DNA of 63,310 nt from Trichomonas tenax (lineage: Eukaryota > Parabasalia > Trichomonadida > Trichomonadidae). The position numbers and the translations under genes were made by a program. Positions 51,133 through 61,695 of this stretch are shown one piece after another (the stretch's first letter is position 1; each line of letters begins with the position of its first letter). Below the pieces are notes generated by a model that did not search any database, was not told the origin of the DNA, and saw nothing but the letters and a program-made list of their open reading frames with translations. The stretch covers positions 1 to 63,310 of the forward strand of contig JALKBU010000192.1 of assembly GCA_023091735.1 (NCBI GenBank), read 5' to 3'.

Positions 51133-52404
51133 ATGAATCATAGCATTTTCCATCTTTCAGTCAAATCACTCTCATCATCTCCTTTTAACACTAAGAGTGA
51201 TTGCTCCTCTCAATCTTCATTAGTATTTTCGCGCATAAATTCGATAAAACAATTTTCACATTTTTATTTTTCGAATAATCCAAATATAGCGATCAACTTT
51301 CAGTCGTCTAAATTCATCAAATCATTGTCAACACCAATACACATCTCATCTTTGCAAATATTCTCCAAAACCCAATTTGTGAAAAGAAATCAAACTAAAT
51401 TCTCAGTAACAGATTGCCAATTCATCGATTGCAGATCCACCGAGGACAACGAAGGCGGTGGAGCCATTCATATCGAGCATACACCAAATATTCAAATTTC
51501 AAAATCATCGTTTATCGCGTGCGCTTCAATTATATCGAATGAAAATGGCGGTGCCATTTACATCAAAGGTGTAGTTACTGAAGCCAACCTTCAATCAAGC
51601 TGTTTCATACAATGTAGCGCTTCACGAAATGGCCACGCTTTTTCTGTGCAAAGCAACAATTGTTTGTTCAAGCATAACTTTACATCAGTGATAAAATGCC
51701 CAGTTTTCTATAAAAAGAAGCAATTATCTGCATTATACGTGAAATCTGATATGCTTTGTAGTGATGTGAACATTACTAAGTGTGATGCAATGTTTTGTCC
51801 GATTTTCACATTCTCAAGTAGCAAAAACAGCTACAATAAATATTACAATCTCGAAAACAACACAGCAGGAAAAAATTATATTTTGTTTAGTTTCACTTCA
51901 AAGTCTGCATCAAACCCGTCCATCTTCGAAATGTGGAATGTCAAAATGAATGATTATAAGAATCGCATGCAATTCGAAGTTAAAGAACATTCGATTATAA
52001 ATTCAGTTTTCGTTGGTGGTGATCAAGATTACATGTTCGAAATGCATTCTGGTGAAATCAGCTTCATAAACTGCAGATCTGAAAAGGTCATTAAATTCGA
52101 ATTAACCACAGAAAAATCATCTCATTATATAACAAGGCTACACACGCAGCATGTATATCCAATTAAGAATATAACCCTTATAGACATTCCAAAGGTTAAT
52201 GATAAAGGCTGTCAAGTTACAATTAGACAAAATCTTGATGATGGAAAGCTTCCAATTGCTCAAATCGCCCAGCTAGCAGCAACCATAGTCATTGGATTGG
52301 TTGTTGCCATTATTGGAGGTTTCTGTGCAAATATTACAAGAAGACCAAATATTCGCCGAGATGACGAAGAAGCTCTCAGGCCACGTGGTTCCCAGAATGT
52401 TTAA
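51133..52404 (+). CDS. Pmp-like right-handed beta-helix surface protein, 423 aa
   Basis: Residues 80-200 hold repeats with the GGA-(I/V/F)-(Y/F/H) and F-x-x-(C/N) pattern: EGGGAIHIEH, SKSSFIACAS, NENGGAIYIKG, SCFIQCSAS. This is the motif set of the trichomonad family related to chlamydial polymorphic membrane proteins, predicted to form parallel beta-helices on the surface. A transmembrane span (IAQLAATIVIGLVVAIIGGF) and a short basic/acidic tail (RRPNIRRDDEEALRPRG) end the protein. The ATG at 51133 gives no good signal peptide; coding sense upstream reads into a hydrophobic run without ATG, so the gene may be 5'-truncated. Confidence 0.7.
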   Translation: MNHSIFHLSVKSLSSSPFNTKSDCSSQSSLVFSRINSIKQFSHFYFSNNPNIAINFQSSKFIKSLSTPIHISSLQIFSKTQFVKRNQTKFSVTDCQFIDCRSTEDNEGGGAIHIEHTPNIQISKSSFIACASIISNENGGAIYIKGVVTEANLQSSCFIQCSASRNGHAFSVQSNNCLFKHNFTSVIKCPVFYKKKQLSALYVKSDMLCSDVNITKCDAMFCPIFTFSSSKNSYNKYYNLENNTAGKNYILFSFTSKSASNPSIFEMWNVKMNDYKNRMQFEVKEHSIINSVFVGGDQDYMFEMHSGEISFINCRSEKVIKFELTTEKSSHYITRLHTQHVYPIKNITLIDIPKVNDKGCQVTIRQNLDDGKLPIAQIAQLAATIVIGLVVAIIGGFCANITRRPNIRRDDEEALRPRGSQNV

Positions 52405-52644
52405 TGTGTATTTAATAAATAATATAGCTTGTTTATTTTGTCAATGTTATTTTTAATCTTTTATACTGTTTAATTATATATATAAAAACACGAAAAGCCC
52501 GAAAATCTTATTTCCATCAACTAAAGCCACTGTGCAGTTCTCGTAATCGCAAATTTTTCAACGGAAATATTTTTGGATAACGAAAAATAATATAATTTAA
52601 ATCACAAAAAACAAAAATAGAAAAACATGGAGAACAAAATATAA

Positions 52645-53166
52645 CTATGGATGGGGAATTTGGGACATAAGCCAATTATAACCCTCCATTACGCCCTTTC
52701 CGATTTTAGGATCGCAACGCTGTAATCTGTAATTAAGGCCTTTATTTTGAAGTTCTAATCTAATTTCTATTGTCGTTCCAATATTTTTATCATCATTTTC
52801 CCAAATTTTGTTGACGTATATTAACAGAGGAAGTTGTTGAACATCTTTATGCAATAAAGCGGCCTTCGTGTATTCAACGAAACTGTCTAAATCGTTCAGA
52901 TTTGTACCATCAATTACGAATATTATGCCAGCTGCCAATGAATAATATTTTGCCCAATACGCACAATCCCTTCCCGACACATCCCATATTTCTACTCTTT
53001 GGTCCTGATAAACGGCCGTAGAGATTTGCACTCCGAGTGTAGGATGACTTAATCGAAAAGCGCTGTGCTCGATGTAGTTGACTATCGTAGTTTTACCGGA
53101 ATCACATAATCCTAAGAAAACTAAAGCGTTGCTTTGTGGCTTGCAACAGCTTCCAAAAATTCCCAT
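52645..53166 (-). CDS. Divergent ARF/ARL-family GTPase, 173 aa
   Basis: Gly2 with Cys7-Cys8 (MGIFGSCCKP) suggests N-myristoylation plus palmitoylation. The P-loop is GLCDSGKTTIV and the switch region has HPTLGVQ. Switch II reads WDVSGRDCAYWAKYY, with the usual DVGGQ altered to DVSGR, so the catalytic Gln is lost. The guanine-specificity motif NKxD reads NKIW, and the final C-A-T motif reads CDPKIGKGV. The fold and length (173 aa) are those of ARLs, but the missing NKxD Asp and Gln predict altered nucleotide specificity and slow hydrolysis. ARLs act on membrane traffic and microtubule-linked steps. The orthologue group cannot be assigned. Confidence 0.75.
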   Translation of the reverse strand: MGIFGSCCKPQSNALVFLGLCDSGKTTIVNYIEHSAFRLSHPTLGVQISTAVYQDQRVEIWDVSGRDCAYWAKYYSLAAGIIFVIDGTNLNDLDSFVEYTKAALLHKDVQQLPLLIYVNKIWENDDKNIGTTIEIRLELQNKGLNYRLQRCDPKIGKGVMEGYNWLMSQIPHP

Positions 53167-53719
53167 CTACAATTTATATAATCGTTTTTTTTTTCAAACA
53201 CTTTGGAAAAAATTGACATAATAAAATCTTTTCGTTTTTGAGCTCTCTGAGAGCTATATTACTGTTCTTAATCAAAATTTCCGATAAAAATAAGTTTTAT
53301 TTATGATTTTCTAAATGAATCGACAAAATTTGATAATAAGCATTCACTGTTTAGTATGTTCACCCGAAATAAACAAAGAACAATTGTTGAAATTTGAAAT
53401 TTAAAAAATCACTGTTGTTATAGTGAATAATAGACCTACACATAACTGTTTCTCACGAAAGTAAAAATATGGGTGCGGTTATAATAGCAAATTATTGAGA
53501 AATTTATTTAGGTATTTTTGATAATTAGTCATTTGACCATCAGGCAACCATAAATCAAACTCAACTGCTCCTAAATATATCGTTTGCACAGTTCATTGAT
53601 TCTTATAGTGTTTCGATATTATTTTGAAATGTTAAATCTTCTATTTGATGTAAAAAAGTAAATGAACAATGAATCTCGATGTATACTACAAACAATTTAT
53701 ATGTAAAAATGACAAAATC
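53167..53719. other. Intergenic region, gene-free
   Basis: AT-rich; only short frames. No gene, repeat or RNA that I can support. Confidence 0.4.
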
Positions 53720-54670
53720 TTAATAAAATTTTGTTTCGATATTAATTCTGATAAAGCGGTAGCAACAATTGTGAGTTACGTGTTGAAGATGATGCATCAG
53801 TAAATGTCTTTTTAAGTGACCTGCATATTTCTTCACATATATAATGATAATCACAGCTGAAATAATTGTCAAAGCAATAACAACGCCAACAATTATCAGA
53901 ACTAGTTTCAATACTCTTTCTGGAGTCTTGAATGTGCACAAATCTGAATCATGCGTTGGTTGAAAAATGATTGAATCTGTTATCTTGCAATCGTTGGTTT
54001 CATAACTGACATTGCATGAGAACTTGCTAAATAAGCAGTTCTCAAATGAAATATTTCCAGTTCCATTGAATAAATTCAAATTATTCAAGTTGATGAATGA
54101 AGAATTAGAAATTTGAATGTTTTCTGAATCCACTAAGAACAAACAGGCATTTGAGATAGATAACACATAGTAGAAAATGGATTCAGAAATTAACAATGAA
54201 TTGTTTTTTCCAAGGCATTCATTGATATTGCCATCAGTGACAATATCAGAGAGCATCAGGTATTGCACTTTCAAATCATCATAAGAAGAAAGACCAGAAA
54301 TAGACTTCATCTTGCTTGAAGTCAAGTTGATCTGATTCAGATCTGAGGATTTTGTTAGACAAAGTGTTGAATTATTAGCTGAATTATACAAAATTACTGA
54401 GTTTTTCATTTTGAAACCTTCATTTGAAACATAAATTGCCGAATATTGACTTGCTTATGTTTCCTGGAGACACAAATTAGAAAATTCTCCATTTCCATTT
54501 AGCGAACTGTAGTAAATAGCGCCTCCTAAAGAATCTGAAATAATATTTGTGAAATATTTTGAAGTTATATAAAGATTTTCTAATGAGTTATCAACAAAAA
54601 TTGCTCCTCCTGATTCTTTAGACTGAATATCTCTAAATACACTGCAAGAAAATATATTTATAAAAATGTG
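53720..54670 (-). pseudogene. Pmp-like beta-helix surface protein remnant
   Basis: The C-terminal open part (229 codons from 54409) has beta-helix-like repeats (ISNSSFINLNN, ISFENCLFSK) and a transmembrane span (LVLIIVGVVIALTIISAVII) with a basic tail. The same frame continues upstream past a TAA at 54455-54457 with GGAIYYSSLNGNGEF and GGAIFVDNSLENLY, the Pmp-family GGA-I-(F/Y) units, until another in-frame TAA at 54671-54673. The N-terminal part and signal peptide are not found. It is a relative of the open gene at 51133, on the opposite strand. Confidence 0.7.
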
Positions 54671-54975
54671 TTATCTTGTGTCTCTTTAATGATTTCTGAT
54701 ACTCTTTATGGTCTGGTATTTCTATTTTTGGTGTTTGACTATATGACAAAGTTGTTCTAAGATGGACGGAAAAAACGGATGACAAAAGTGATGAAACAGA
54801 ATGAACTCATTAACAGATATTGACGCGTAGAGCCATGTATTCAGGATTTTAGGATCTTTGTTATTGTAATTTATATTAGTAAAATTGTGATTAGTCAAAC
54901 CATTTTTCCATAATGTCAATATTCATATTTGTTAATAAGCTTATAGTTTTTGAATGTATTTGTTCATTTTCTGAA

Positions 54976-56394
54976 TTAATTTAATATTGAATTCATAAAG
55001 TGAACAAATGATATTAAAATATGTCTGTGCTCTTTGCTGAGCTTGCTGATGTTGTTTAGATGCTTTTCGGTGATCAAAAATATTTTTCGATTTGAATTAA
55101 AGCAAAAATGCTTTGTATCATCAATGTTTAATGAGGCAATGCATGCAATAACATCTGTGATTGTGTCTGCTTCACACAGCTTTAAATTTTGAAAATTATC
55201 AAAAAACTTCTCAACAAATGGATACAGAGAAGAACACAGTGGATTTGGATCTAATGGAAGTTCGTTATCAAATTCCTTTAATGTTTGATATATCGTAGTT
55301 GTTCTTTTCGTGAGATATTTTGCTATTTTTGATTTTGTCGCATATTTTGGTGGAATACATGGGAAGCAATAACATTCAATAGCTTCTTCAGCCACATCAT
55401 TCTTGAAAAATGATAAAATAATTGATTGTGAATGTGATAATAGCAACATTTGTATGAAATAAACGAATTCATGAGGAAATGAATTGAACCATGTTTCTAT
55501 GTAAATATGAAAGTCATCAACCAATAACTCAATTAGCAATGATACAATCTTCTTATTTTTAAAATCTTTCAAGAGAAGGAGTGCGAAAAAAATTTGATTT
55601 GGTGTGCATTCTTTGATCTTTTTAATAATAATTGATTGAAATTGATTGTAGAATTCATTTTGGCGACTCATATTTTGAAGCGATGATATAATACTTCCAA
55701 TCCAAAAGACAATATGTCTAACATTTATATCTTGATATGCTTTCTGTGGATTTTCAATGAAATATAATAATACATTAATGCAATTTGTGAAAAATATTGG
55801 AAGAAAATAGTCAAATGAATCTGATTGTTGAACAGTCATTTTTTCTATTATACTCCGTATCTTTGCTCCAATTTCACCGTTATTCGAAAAATTACATGCA
55901 AAAAAGTTTAAAATTAGAATATTTTGATCTTCATCAATTATTTCATCAAGACAATATACATGAATAGATTTTTCAATGAATTTGCAGGTTTCAATTTCGA
56001 GCTCGTTGAAATGTAATGAAATAATCTTGAGAAATGGAAGAAACTTTTCTTTGTCGAAAATAGTCAACACTAAGTTATGGAATTGAACAACATCAAGGAA
56101 CAGTCTTGTTAATTCAATGTGCTTTTCTGATATGCTTTGATCAATTATCAATGTTGATAAATCATTTATAAATTGACAAATAAGTGTTTGTGCAGTCTTA
56201 GGATTATGAATACTGAATGATTGATAGATTTGCAAAAGCTTTTTCCATTCATTTGAATCTAAATTGATATTTTTTGATGTGACATCTGTTATAACAGCAT
56301 TCCACTCTTGCCGAAGTCTGTATTCAGTTGCAGCCTCAATCATTGGTATTGAATCATTACTTGACGACTCAATAAATATAAAATCATCATTCAT
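54976..56394 (-). CDS. Helical-solenoid protein of unknown function, 472 aa
   Basis: Intact frame from the ATG at 56394 (a TTG codon lies just before). The chain is a continuous series of amphipathic helices with no signal peptide or membrane span: LRQEWNAVITDVTSKNINLD, IDDIFDEKEK-like acidic patches, IRSIIEKMTVQQSDSF, IFFALLLLKDFKNKKIV and so on. This is the look of an ARM/HEAT-like solenoid. N-terminal DDFIFIESSSNDSI and several Cys are present. I do not recognise an orthologue. Codon use is AT-rich and less biased than in the housekeeping genes, suggesting low expression. Confidence 0.75.
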   Translation of the reverse strand: MNDDFIFIESSSNDSIPMIEAATEYRLRQEWNAVITDVTSKNINLDSNEWKKLLQIYQSFSIHNPKTAQTLICQFINDLSTLIIDQSISEKHIELTRLFLDVVQFHNLVLTIFDKEKFLPFLKIISLHFNELEIETCKFIEKSIHVYCLDEIIDEDQNILILNFFACNFSNNGEIGAKIRSIIEKMTVQQSDSFDYFLPIFFTNCINVLLYFIENPQKAYQDINVRHIVFWIGSIISSLQNMSRQNEFYNQFQSIIIKKIKECTPNQIFFALLLLKDFKNKKIVSLLIELLVDDFHIYIETWFNSFPHEFVYFIQMLLLSHSQSIILSFFKNDVAEEAIECYCFPCIPPKYATKSKIAKYLTKRTTTIYQTLKEFDNELPLDPNPLCSSLYPFVEKFFDNFQNLKLCEADTITDVIACIASLNIDDTKHFCFNSNRKIFLITEKHLNNISKLSKEHRHILISFVHFMNSILN

Positions 56395-56526
56395 CAAATT
56401 GTCAAATTTTAAACTTTATAATGTCAAAAAACGTATCAATACTGTAAGCTCAAAGTTTATTTTTACACTGTCAAAATGACATATTTTCAATATACATGTC
56501 AGAATTTAGTTTGTTTAAAATTTGTA

Positions 56527-59052
56527 ATGATTTATGCATTATTTCCACCGTTTATTTCTTCACTAACAGATTCAGGATCTTACTAATATATTGATTTCTC
56601 CGAATTCACCAAAGAAAGTACCCTAACTAAAATCTATCAAATCCCAGTTGATTCAGATTTAGTGTTAAAGAGTGTTGATAGCGATGTCAAAATACTTTTT
56701 GTCTGCAATGAAATACAAATTATAACACAAAACACTACAAAAACACACACTTTAAGAATTCGAATGCGAGAAAACAAAGATGTTCAAGTTTACATGACTG
56801 GAAATATTAGCTTCACATTAGAAAACATGTTTATTTCACAATACATGCATGACTTAAGTTTCAATCTCAATCTTAATGGATATACAAACATTTATTTTCC
56901 AGATCTCTACAGGGAGACACCAAACATGAAATTTACCATCAACCAATATTACCCTACAAACTACACTATTGATGGGCATGTATTTCCGTTTGATTTAAAC
57001 TCTTTTGAAGTTGTCCAGACAAATTTCTTCTTTAAAGGCTACCTCTTGAAATTCCCTGGGAAATTAAACACAATCTCGAACATGTCGTTCTATTCAGATT
57101 GCGATAACGCGACTGTTGATATTGAATCAATTTCAATGGCGAAAGGTGAGTGCTTCTTCACATTTCTTTACGGACATTTTATATTCAGAGACGCTTATTT
57201 CGCGTTCACTTTCCTTCACATCAATGCTTCAAAGGCAACGATTTATACGATGAATACAGTTTTCTCTGATATTCATGGTGAGAACATCACTCTCTATGGG
57301 CATCCAGATCATTCATGGTTTATTTCATTTGCACATGCAAGAATTTACACATTGAGTTTCAAGCAGATTTTGGACGCTACAATCGTTGCTGATCCACGGC
57401 TACAAGCCCAATTACAAGATGGAATGCAACTCAAGCTCACATGTACTGAATTAAAGTCGAAACTTGTGATTAATACTGAAATGATTTCAAATTCGAGAGA
57501 TAATTACATTTTAAGATTCGATCATGTATCATTTGAAGAAACAGGTGAATATGAAAAGAGATTCTATGAAGCAGTCAAAGTTTCAAATCTTTCTCAATTG
57601 ATAAAATCAACATCAATTTGTTTAGTTTCTTCTGACATTGAAATGTATAGTCTCGATTACAATGACTACAAAGACCTTTGCCCGCAGGCCAGTTATCTTC
57701 TGAGTAGTGTAGATTTAGGAAAAGGACTGTTCCCCCTTCCATATTTCGAGAATACTTTAGTTTCAGTTTTTATTCTTCCTCGCAATGAATCGGAACAATT
57801 TTACATCGCAAACTTTACAATGATCAGCAAGAGAATGATAATCAAGCCTGCAGCATCAATAAAATATCAAGTCAGTATAATATTCGACGAGGAAAGGGAA
57901 TTTATTTCTCTTGAGATGATAAATTTGAAAGTTCAATTAAAAGGAAATCCAGGTGTGAGAAGTTTCAAGACAGAAAACTGCGCAGTTGATATGATTGAAG
58001 GATTAAGATGCCAGACATATCTCATTAACTCGTACACATTTTTGAACTTAAAACTTGATTCATTTGCTGGTCAAGTCACAATTAAGCTCAACGAAGCGAA
58101 ACTTAATCTTACAGATAAATCAATACAAACTTCGCTTTTGCATGCTTCTGTAAGCAATCAATCAAAAATCATTCTTTCGCTGCAGAAAAATTGCGAGGTA
58201 ATAAATGAAGGCCAAACCGTGGAATTCGTTAAACTTCAAGCATCAACAGCAAAGCGTGTTAATTTCTCATTAGTCGGCCCTGTTTCTATTAACACTTTAC
58301 CTATCGCCAAGAATATCAATGCAGATATTCCACAGCACATTTTCAAGACTGTTAATGTTTATGGAACAGTCATCGTTAAGCCAGACAATAGAATCGATTT
58401 CACAGTGTATCCTGGAGGAAAGATCAGCATTGATAACACCAATCCAACAATTCCTGACCTAACGATTAATTCAGAAACTCAGTTCCTCACTGATAAAACA
58501 TCAAAGTTTTCAACCAAATACACGAGAGTATCTGATAAAATCGAATAAAATATAACAAGATTAAATACAGAACATTTTGTTGTTGGTGAAGGCTCAGTTG
58601 TTGGAATCACTCAATTCAATCACACGAAATATGTTGACAAATGATGGCGGTTTCCTGTCAAATTCTATGATACGACAACACCTGTTGTTGTTAGACTTCA
58701 TTTCAAAGAGACAATTAAGAACTATATTAAAGACTGGGATAAAATATATGTATATCCAATTTGCTTCTCAAAATAGGAGCAAGTTGATGTCGAAATCGAT
58801 CAAGGAGACTTTGATGATATTGATTTCATTGCTGCAAAGCAAAGTGTTAAAGGAATAATTTGCGCTGTCATCGTCGCTCAATCATTCGAGAAATTCGGTA
58901 TCGCAACACTTATAACTCTCGGCGTAATCTTAGTTGTTGGAATTGTTGCAGCAGTCATTAGCTGATGCTTATGCAAGAAGAAAGAAGAAAAGAAAGTTGA
59001 AATATCAGCTGATTTATACACAGCAATGCTCAGGGAAGAAGCATTAGAATAA
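56527..59052 (+). pseudogene. Secreted/surface single-span protein with five in-frame stops and no frameshift
   Basis: One reading frame stays coherent from an ATG at 56527 (signal-like MIYALFPPFISSLTD) to a TAA at 59050-59052, but is interrupted by TAA 56584-56586, TAA 58546-58548, TGA 58642-58644, TAG 58774-58776 and TGA 58963-58965. Between the first two there are 653 open codons of beta-rich, N-glycosylation-site-rich sequence (for example NISFTLENMFISQYM, NYTIDGHVFPFDLNS). Near the end is a membrane span (GIATLITLGVILVVGIVAAV) and a Lys/Glu tail with LYTAMLREEALE. The layout matches large trichomonad surface-protein families; the family name is not known to me. A near copy of the ACATGTCA motif lies at 56493-56501. 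Confidence 0.8.
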
Positions 59053-59193
59053 TAATATTCACTTCACTGTTATAATTAACATTTTTATTAACATTCACTA
59101 AATATTAATTTTCATTTTCATTATATTTTAAAAATACATACTCCAAAATGATAATAGAACAATTTTATCATGTTTTTGAAATCATAACTTTTG

Positions 59194-60549
59194 ATGTTTC
59201 TATTTTTAATATTCTATAAAAAAAATTTCCACTTAACAGAATCAAAACCAGTTGCAATTCTTCCAGAGTTCGGTTCGGTAAATGATTCTACCTTCTCAAT
59301 TATATTCAAAGAACAAAAAAATGAAAAATATTTTGTTGGATTAATGAATTACACAGTATTAGATGGCAAATGGAACTTTTCATTCGATTATCAGCAACTT
59401 TGCAGCGAGACTTTGATCCCATTAACAGTTTATAACACTTCGATTAATATTTCTCTACAAAATCAATGGAATATTACAATTTCGAAAGCATGGGTATATA
59501 CCCCTGTTGTTATATCATGCAATACAGAGTCAATTAACACATATGTTCACGCATATTTTTATAATGTAAATACATATCTCGATAATAGATACGGACACTG
59601 TTATATTATTGCATCTGTGTACATTTGTGCTTCATTTTTAGCGTTAGGAATTTTAATGTTTGCGATCAGTCGTAAAAAGATGATTCAATTGAAAATTCAC
59701 TTTATTCTATTTGTTTCCTGTCTTTTCTCATGCATAAATATCATCTTGGAAACAGTGAATCTCGTTAAAATCAGCAAAAATGGAAACACTGAAATATTAT
59801 GGTTTTGCCTCGATTTAACTGCTTCAATCCTTTTTAGCGCTTCTCTTTATGCTGCATCCTTCATGCTGGCTGGTGGATGGAGCATTGACACCAATTATAT
59901 CAATTGGTGGAGACTTTTAGTTATAATTATTCTTTCTCCATTCTCTCATTCGTTTTTGTTCTACGCTCAGTTCTATGGCGTCAATGAGCTCATTGTAATT
60001 CCTTTCTTGGTTCAAATAGCCTCTGTTTATATCATCTGCTGGCTCACTGTGCAGCAGCTTCACTCCAATGAACTGAAATTGATGGCATACGAGTTTTTGA
60101 TTGAAACTTTTGGATTTAAGCCTTCGTCAACAATTATCAACTCAAAGCTCATCAGGTCATATATATACTTGATAATATTCCTAATATTTATGATTGTTAA
60201 GCTTTTAACTATTGTTATTTTGTACTTTTTCCAGATTGATGAATGGATTCGTGGACTGATTCATTTTTCAACTGATTACTTGTATTTGCTATCTTTGATT
60301 TTCATGTCTCTTCCGTATAACACGAGCTTAACTGTTTTCAATATGTTCTTCGATGATAAGGATGCTAATCAGGATTGCGAAAGGAAATATTTGGATCCTA
60401 TGAAATTCGCTGAAGTAGGACTTAAAGATTGGAATGAACATGAATCTGTTAAATTATTGCCACCTATCTTGCAGAAATTAACATACACGGCAACTGATTT
60501 CAAGATAGAAGATTCTGATCTGCCTCTCCTTGACACTCACAGTCCTTAA
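59194..60549 (+). CDS. Seven-transmembrane receptor-like protein, GOST/GPR180-type, 451 aa
   Basis: A short hydrophobic start (MFLFLIFY) leads to a lumenal domain of about 140 residues with paired Cys and several Asn-x-Ser/Thr sites. Then seven hydrophobic segments follow (for example YIIASVYICASFLALGILMF, FILFVSCLFSCINIIL, LTASILFSASLYAASFMLAG). The third-fourth segment border has LAGGWSID, reminiscent of the G-W-x motif of the GOST group (GPR107/108, GPR180, TMEM87). These proteins act as Golgi-linked receptors or ion-conducting or trafficking factors. The tail is soluble and acidic (LPLLDTHSP). Gene starts 141 nt after the surface-protein pseudogene. Confidence 0.6.
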   Translation: MFLFLIFYKKNFHLTESKPVAILPEFGSVNDSTFSIIFKEQKNEKYFVGLMNYTVLDGKWNFSFDYQQLCSETLIPLTVYNTSINISLQNQWNITISKAWVYTPVVISCNTESINTYVHAYFYNVNTYLDNRYGHCYIIASVYICASFLALGILMFAISRKKMIQLKIHFILFVSCLFSCINIILETVNLVKISKNGNTEILWFCLDLTASILFSASLYAASFMLAGGWSIDTNYINWWRLLVIIILSPFSHSFLFYAQFYGVNELIVIPFLVQIASVYIICWLTVQQLHSNELKLMAYEFLIETFGFKPSSTIINSKLIRSYIYLIIFLIFMIVKLLTIVILYFFQIDEWIRGLIHFSTDYLYLLSLIFMSLPYNTSLTVFNMFFDDKDANQDCERKYLDPMKFAEVGLKDWNEHESVKLLPPILQKLTYTATDFKIEDSDLPLLDTHSP

Positions 60550-60597
60550 TTATTTGTTTGTAATAAAAATATTCTATTTGACAATTTGATCATTTTT

Positions 60598-60608
60598 TGA
60601 CATGTAAA
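60598..60608 (+). promoter_or_regulatory. TGACATGTAAA motif, copy 5
   Basis: Exact 11-mer in the gap between the seven-TM gene and the DP gene, about 317 nt upstream of the DP start. Confidence 0.4.
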
Positions 60609-60924
60609 TATAATATAACCTTATAAAAACGGACTAGGACTTTTAGAAATCGATTATAACAATGCGACTTATCAGCTGAGAGCAAAATGATTGTCCGTTG
60701 GTGAAAAATCGATTAATTTGATTCATGTCTTCTTTAAATCTCATAATTCGAAAGAAATCGATTCAAAATTCACATCATAGATAGTACTTATTATAGTATA
60801 CACGTGTAGTAAGTGTGGAAAGCCAAAAAATGAGTTTATCGGTCAGAAAATCAATATCAAATTCCAATAAAAAGTGTACGTTTAAAGTTTAGATAATTAA
60901 AAAAACAACGTATAGTTGAATTTC

Positions 60925-61695
60925 ATGCTTTCAGACAGTCTTGGCAACCAAAACAAACCCTTCTCATTGAACACCATATCTGCTATAACCCTAAACATCA
61001 TTCGCAGCAAACAAACAACGACGTTTTCCGAAGTTGCAGATTTAGTTATTAAAAATTGCACCGGTAACATCGAAACTGGTAATGAAAAGACAACCAGAAG
61101 AAGAGTTTATGACGTATTGAACGTATTTCTCGCTGCTGGCCTCATTAATAAGGAGTCAAAAAACATTAATTACGTTCAAAACCCAGAACCGCAGAGCAGT
61201 CAGCCGATTAATGAAGAAGATACGAAGCTTGCTAATCAATGCGAGCAACTCAGAGAGTCTGTTATCAACAAACTCAGAGCTTATTTATTATATCGTTCCC
61301 TTCTCGAGAGAAACTATAACAAAAGTCGCCCATCAGACTCTGTCCAACTTCCTGCAATATTTATCGAATTTCCAACAGATAAAGGCGTTTCTGAATTATC
61401 TCTTGATCAAAAGACTCTTGAGATCACAGCAGAACAGCACCCAACGTTTTATTCACCAGTTGATATCCTCAGCAGTATCAACTTAAGTATTGAATCACAG
61501 AGAGAACTTGTTCGCACAACTCCTCTATTGGCCAGATTGGAGCCTTTCTTGTTCCCAGATCCACCTCATATTCCAGTGGTCCAAGAAACACATGTGATCC
61601 AAAATATCGTTGTTCCTAAGCAAAGAGCGAAAGGACAGTGCAAGAGCAAGAAGTCAGAACAAGCAGCTCTTAATAATTTAAGAGTCATGGTTTAA
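60925..61695 (+). CDS. DP (TFDP) transcription factor, E2F heterodimer partner, 256 aa
   Basis: Residues 10-85 form a winged-helix DNA-binding domain with the DP-specific RRRVYDVLNVFLAAGLINKE, directly comparable to [20 protein letters not shown] of DP proteins; E2F proteins have R-I-Y-D instead. A leucine/charged helical region (about 100-130, LANQCEQLRESVINKLRAYL) corresponds to the dimerisation helix. After that comes a beta-rich segment (FIEFPTDKGVSELSLDQKTL), the DP marked-box region. It should bind DNA together with an E2F protein and control S-phase genes. The ATG at 60925 is used; a TTG nine nt upstream is ignored. The stop is TAA within TAAAAC. Confidence 0.85.
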   Translation: MLSDSLGNQNKPFSLNTISAITLNIIRSKQTTTFSEVADLVIKNCTGNIETGNEKTTRRRVYDVLNVFLAAGLINKESKNINYVQNPEPQSSQPINEEDTKLANQCEQLRESVINKLRAYLLYRSLLERNYNKSRPSDSVQLPAIFIEFPTDKGVSELSLDQKTLEITAEQHPTFYSPVDILSSINLSIESQRELVRTTPLLARLEPFLFPDPPHIPVVQETHVIQNIVVPKQRAKGQCKSKKSEQAALNNLRVMV

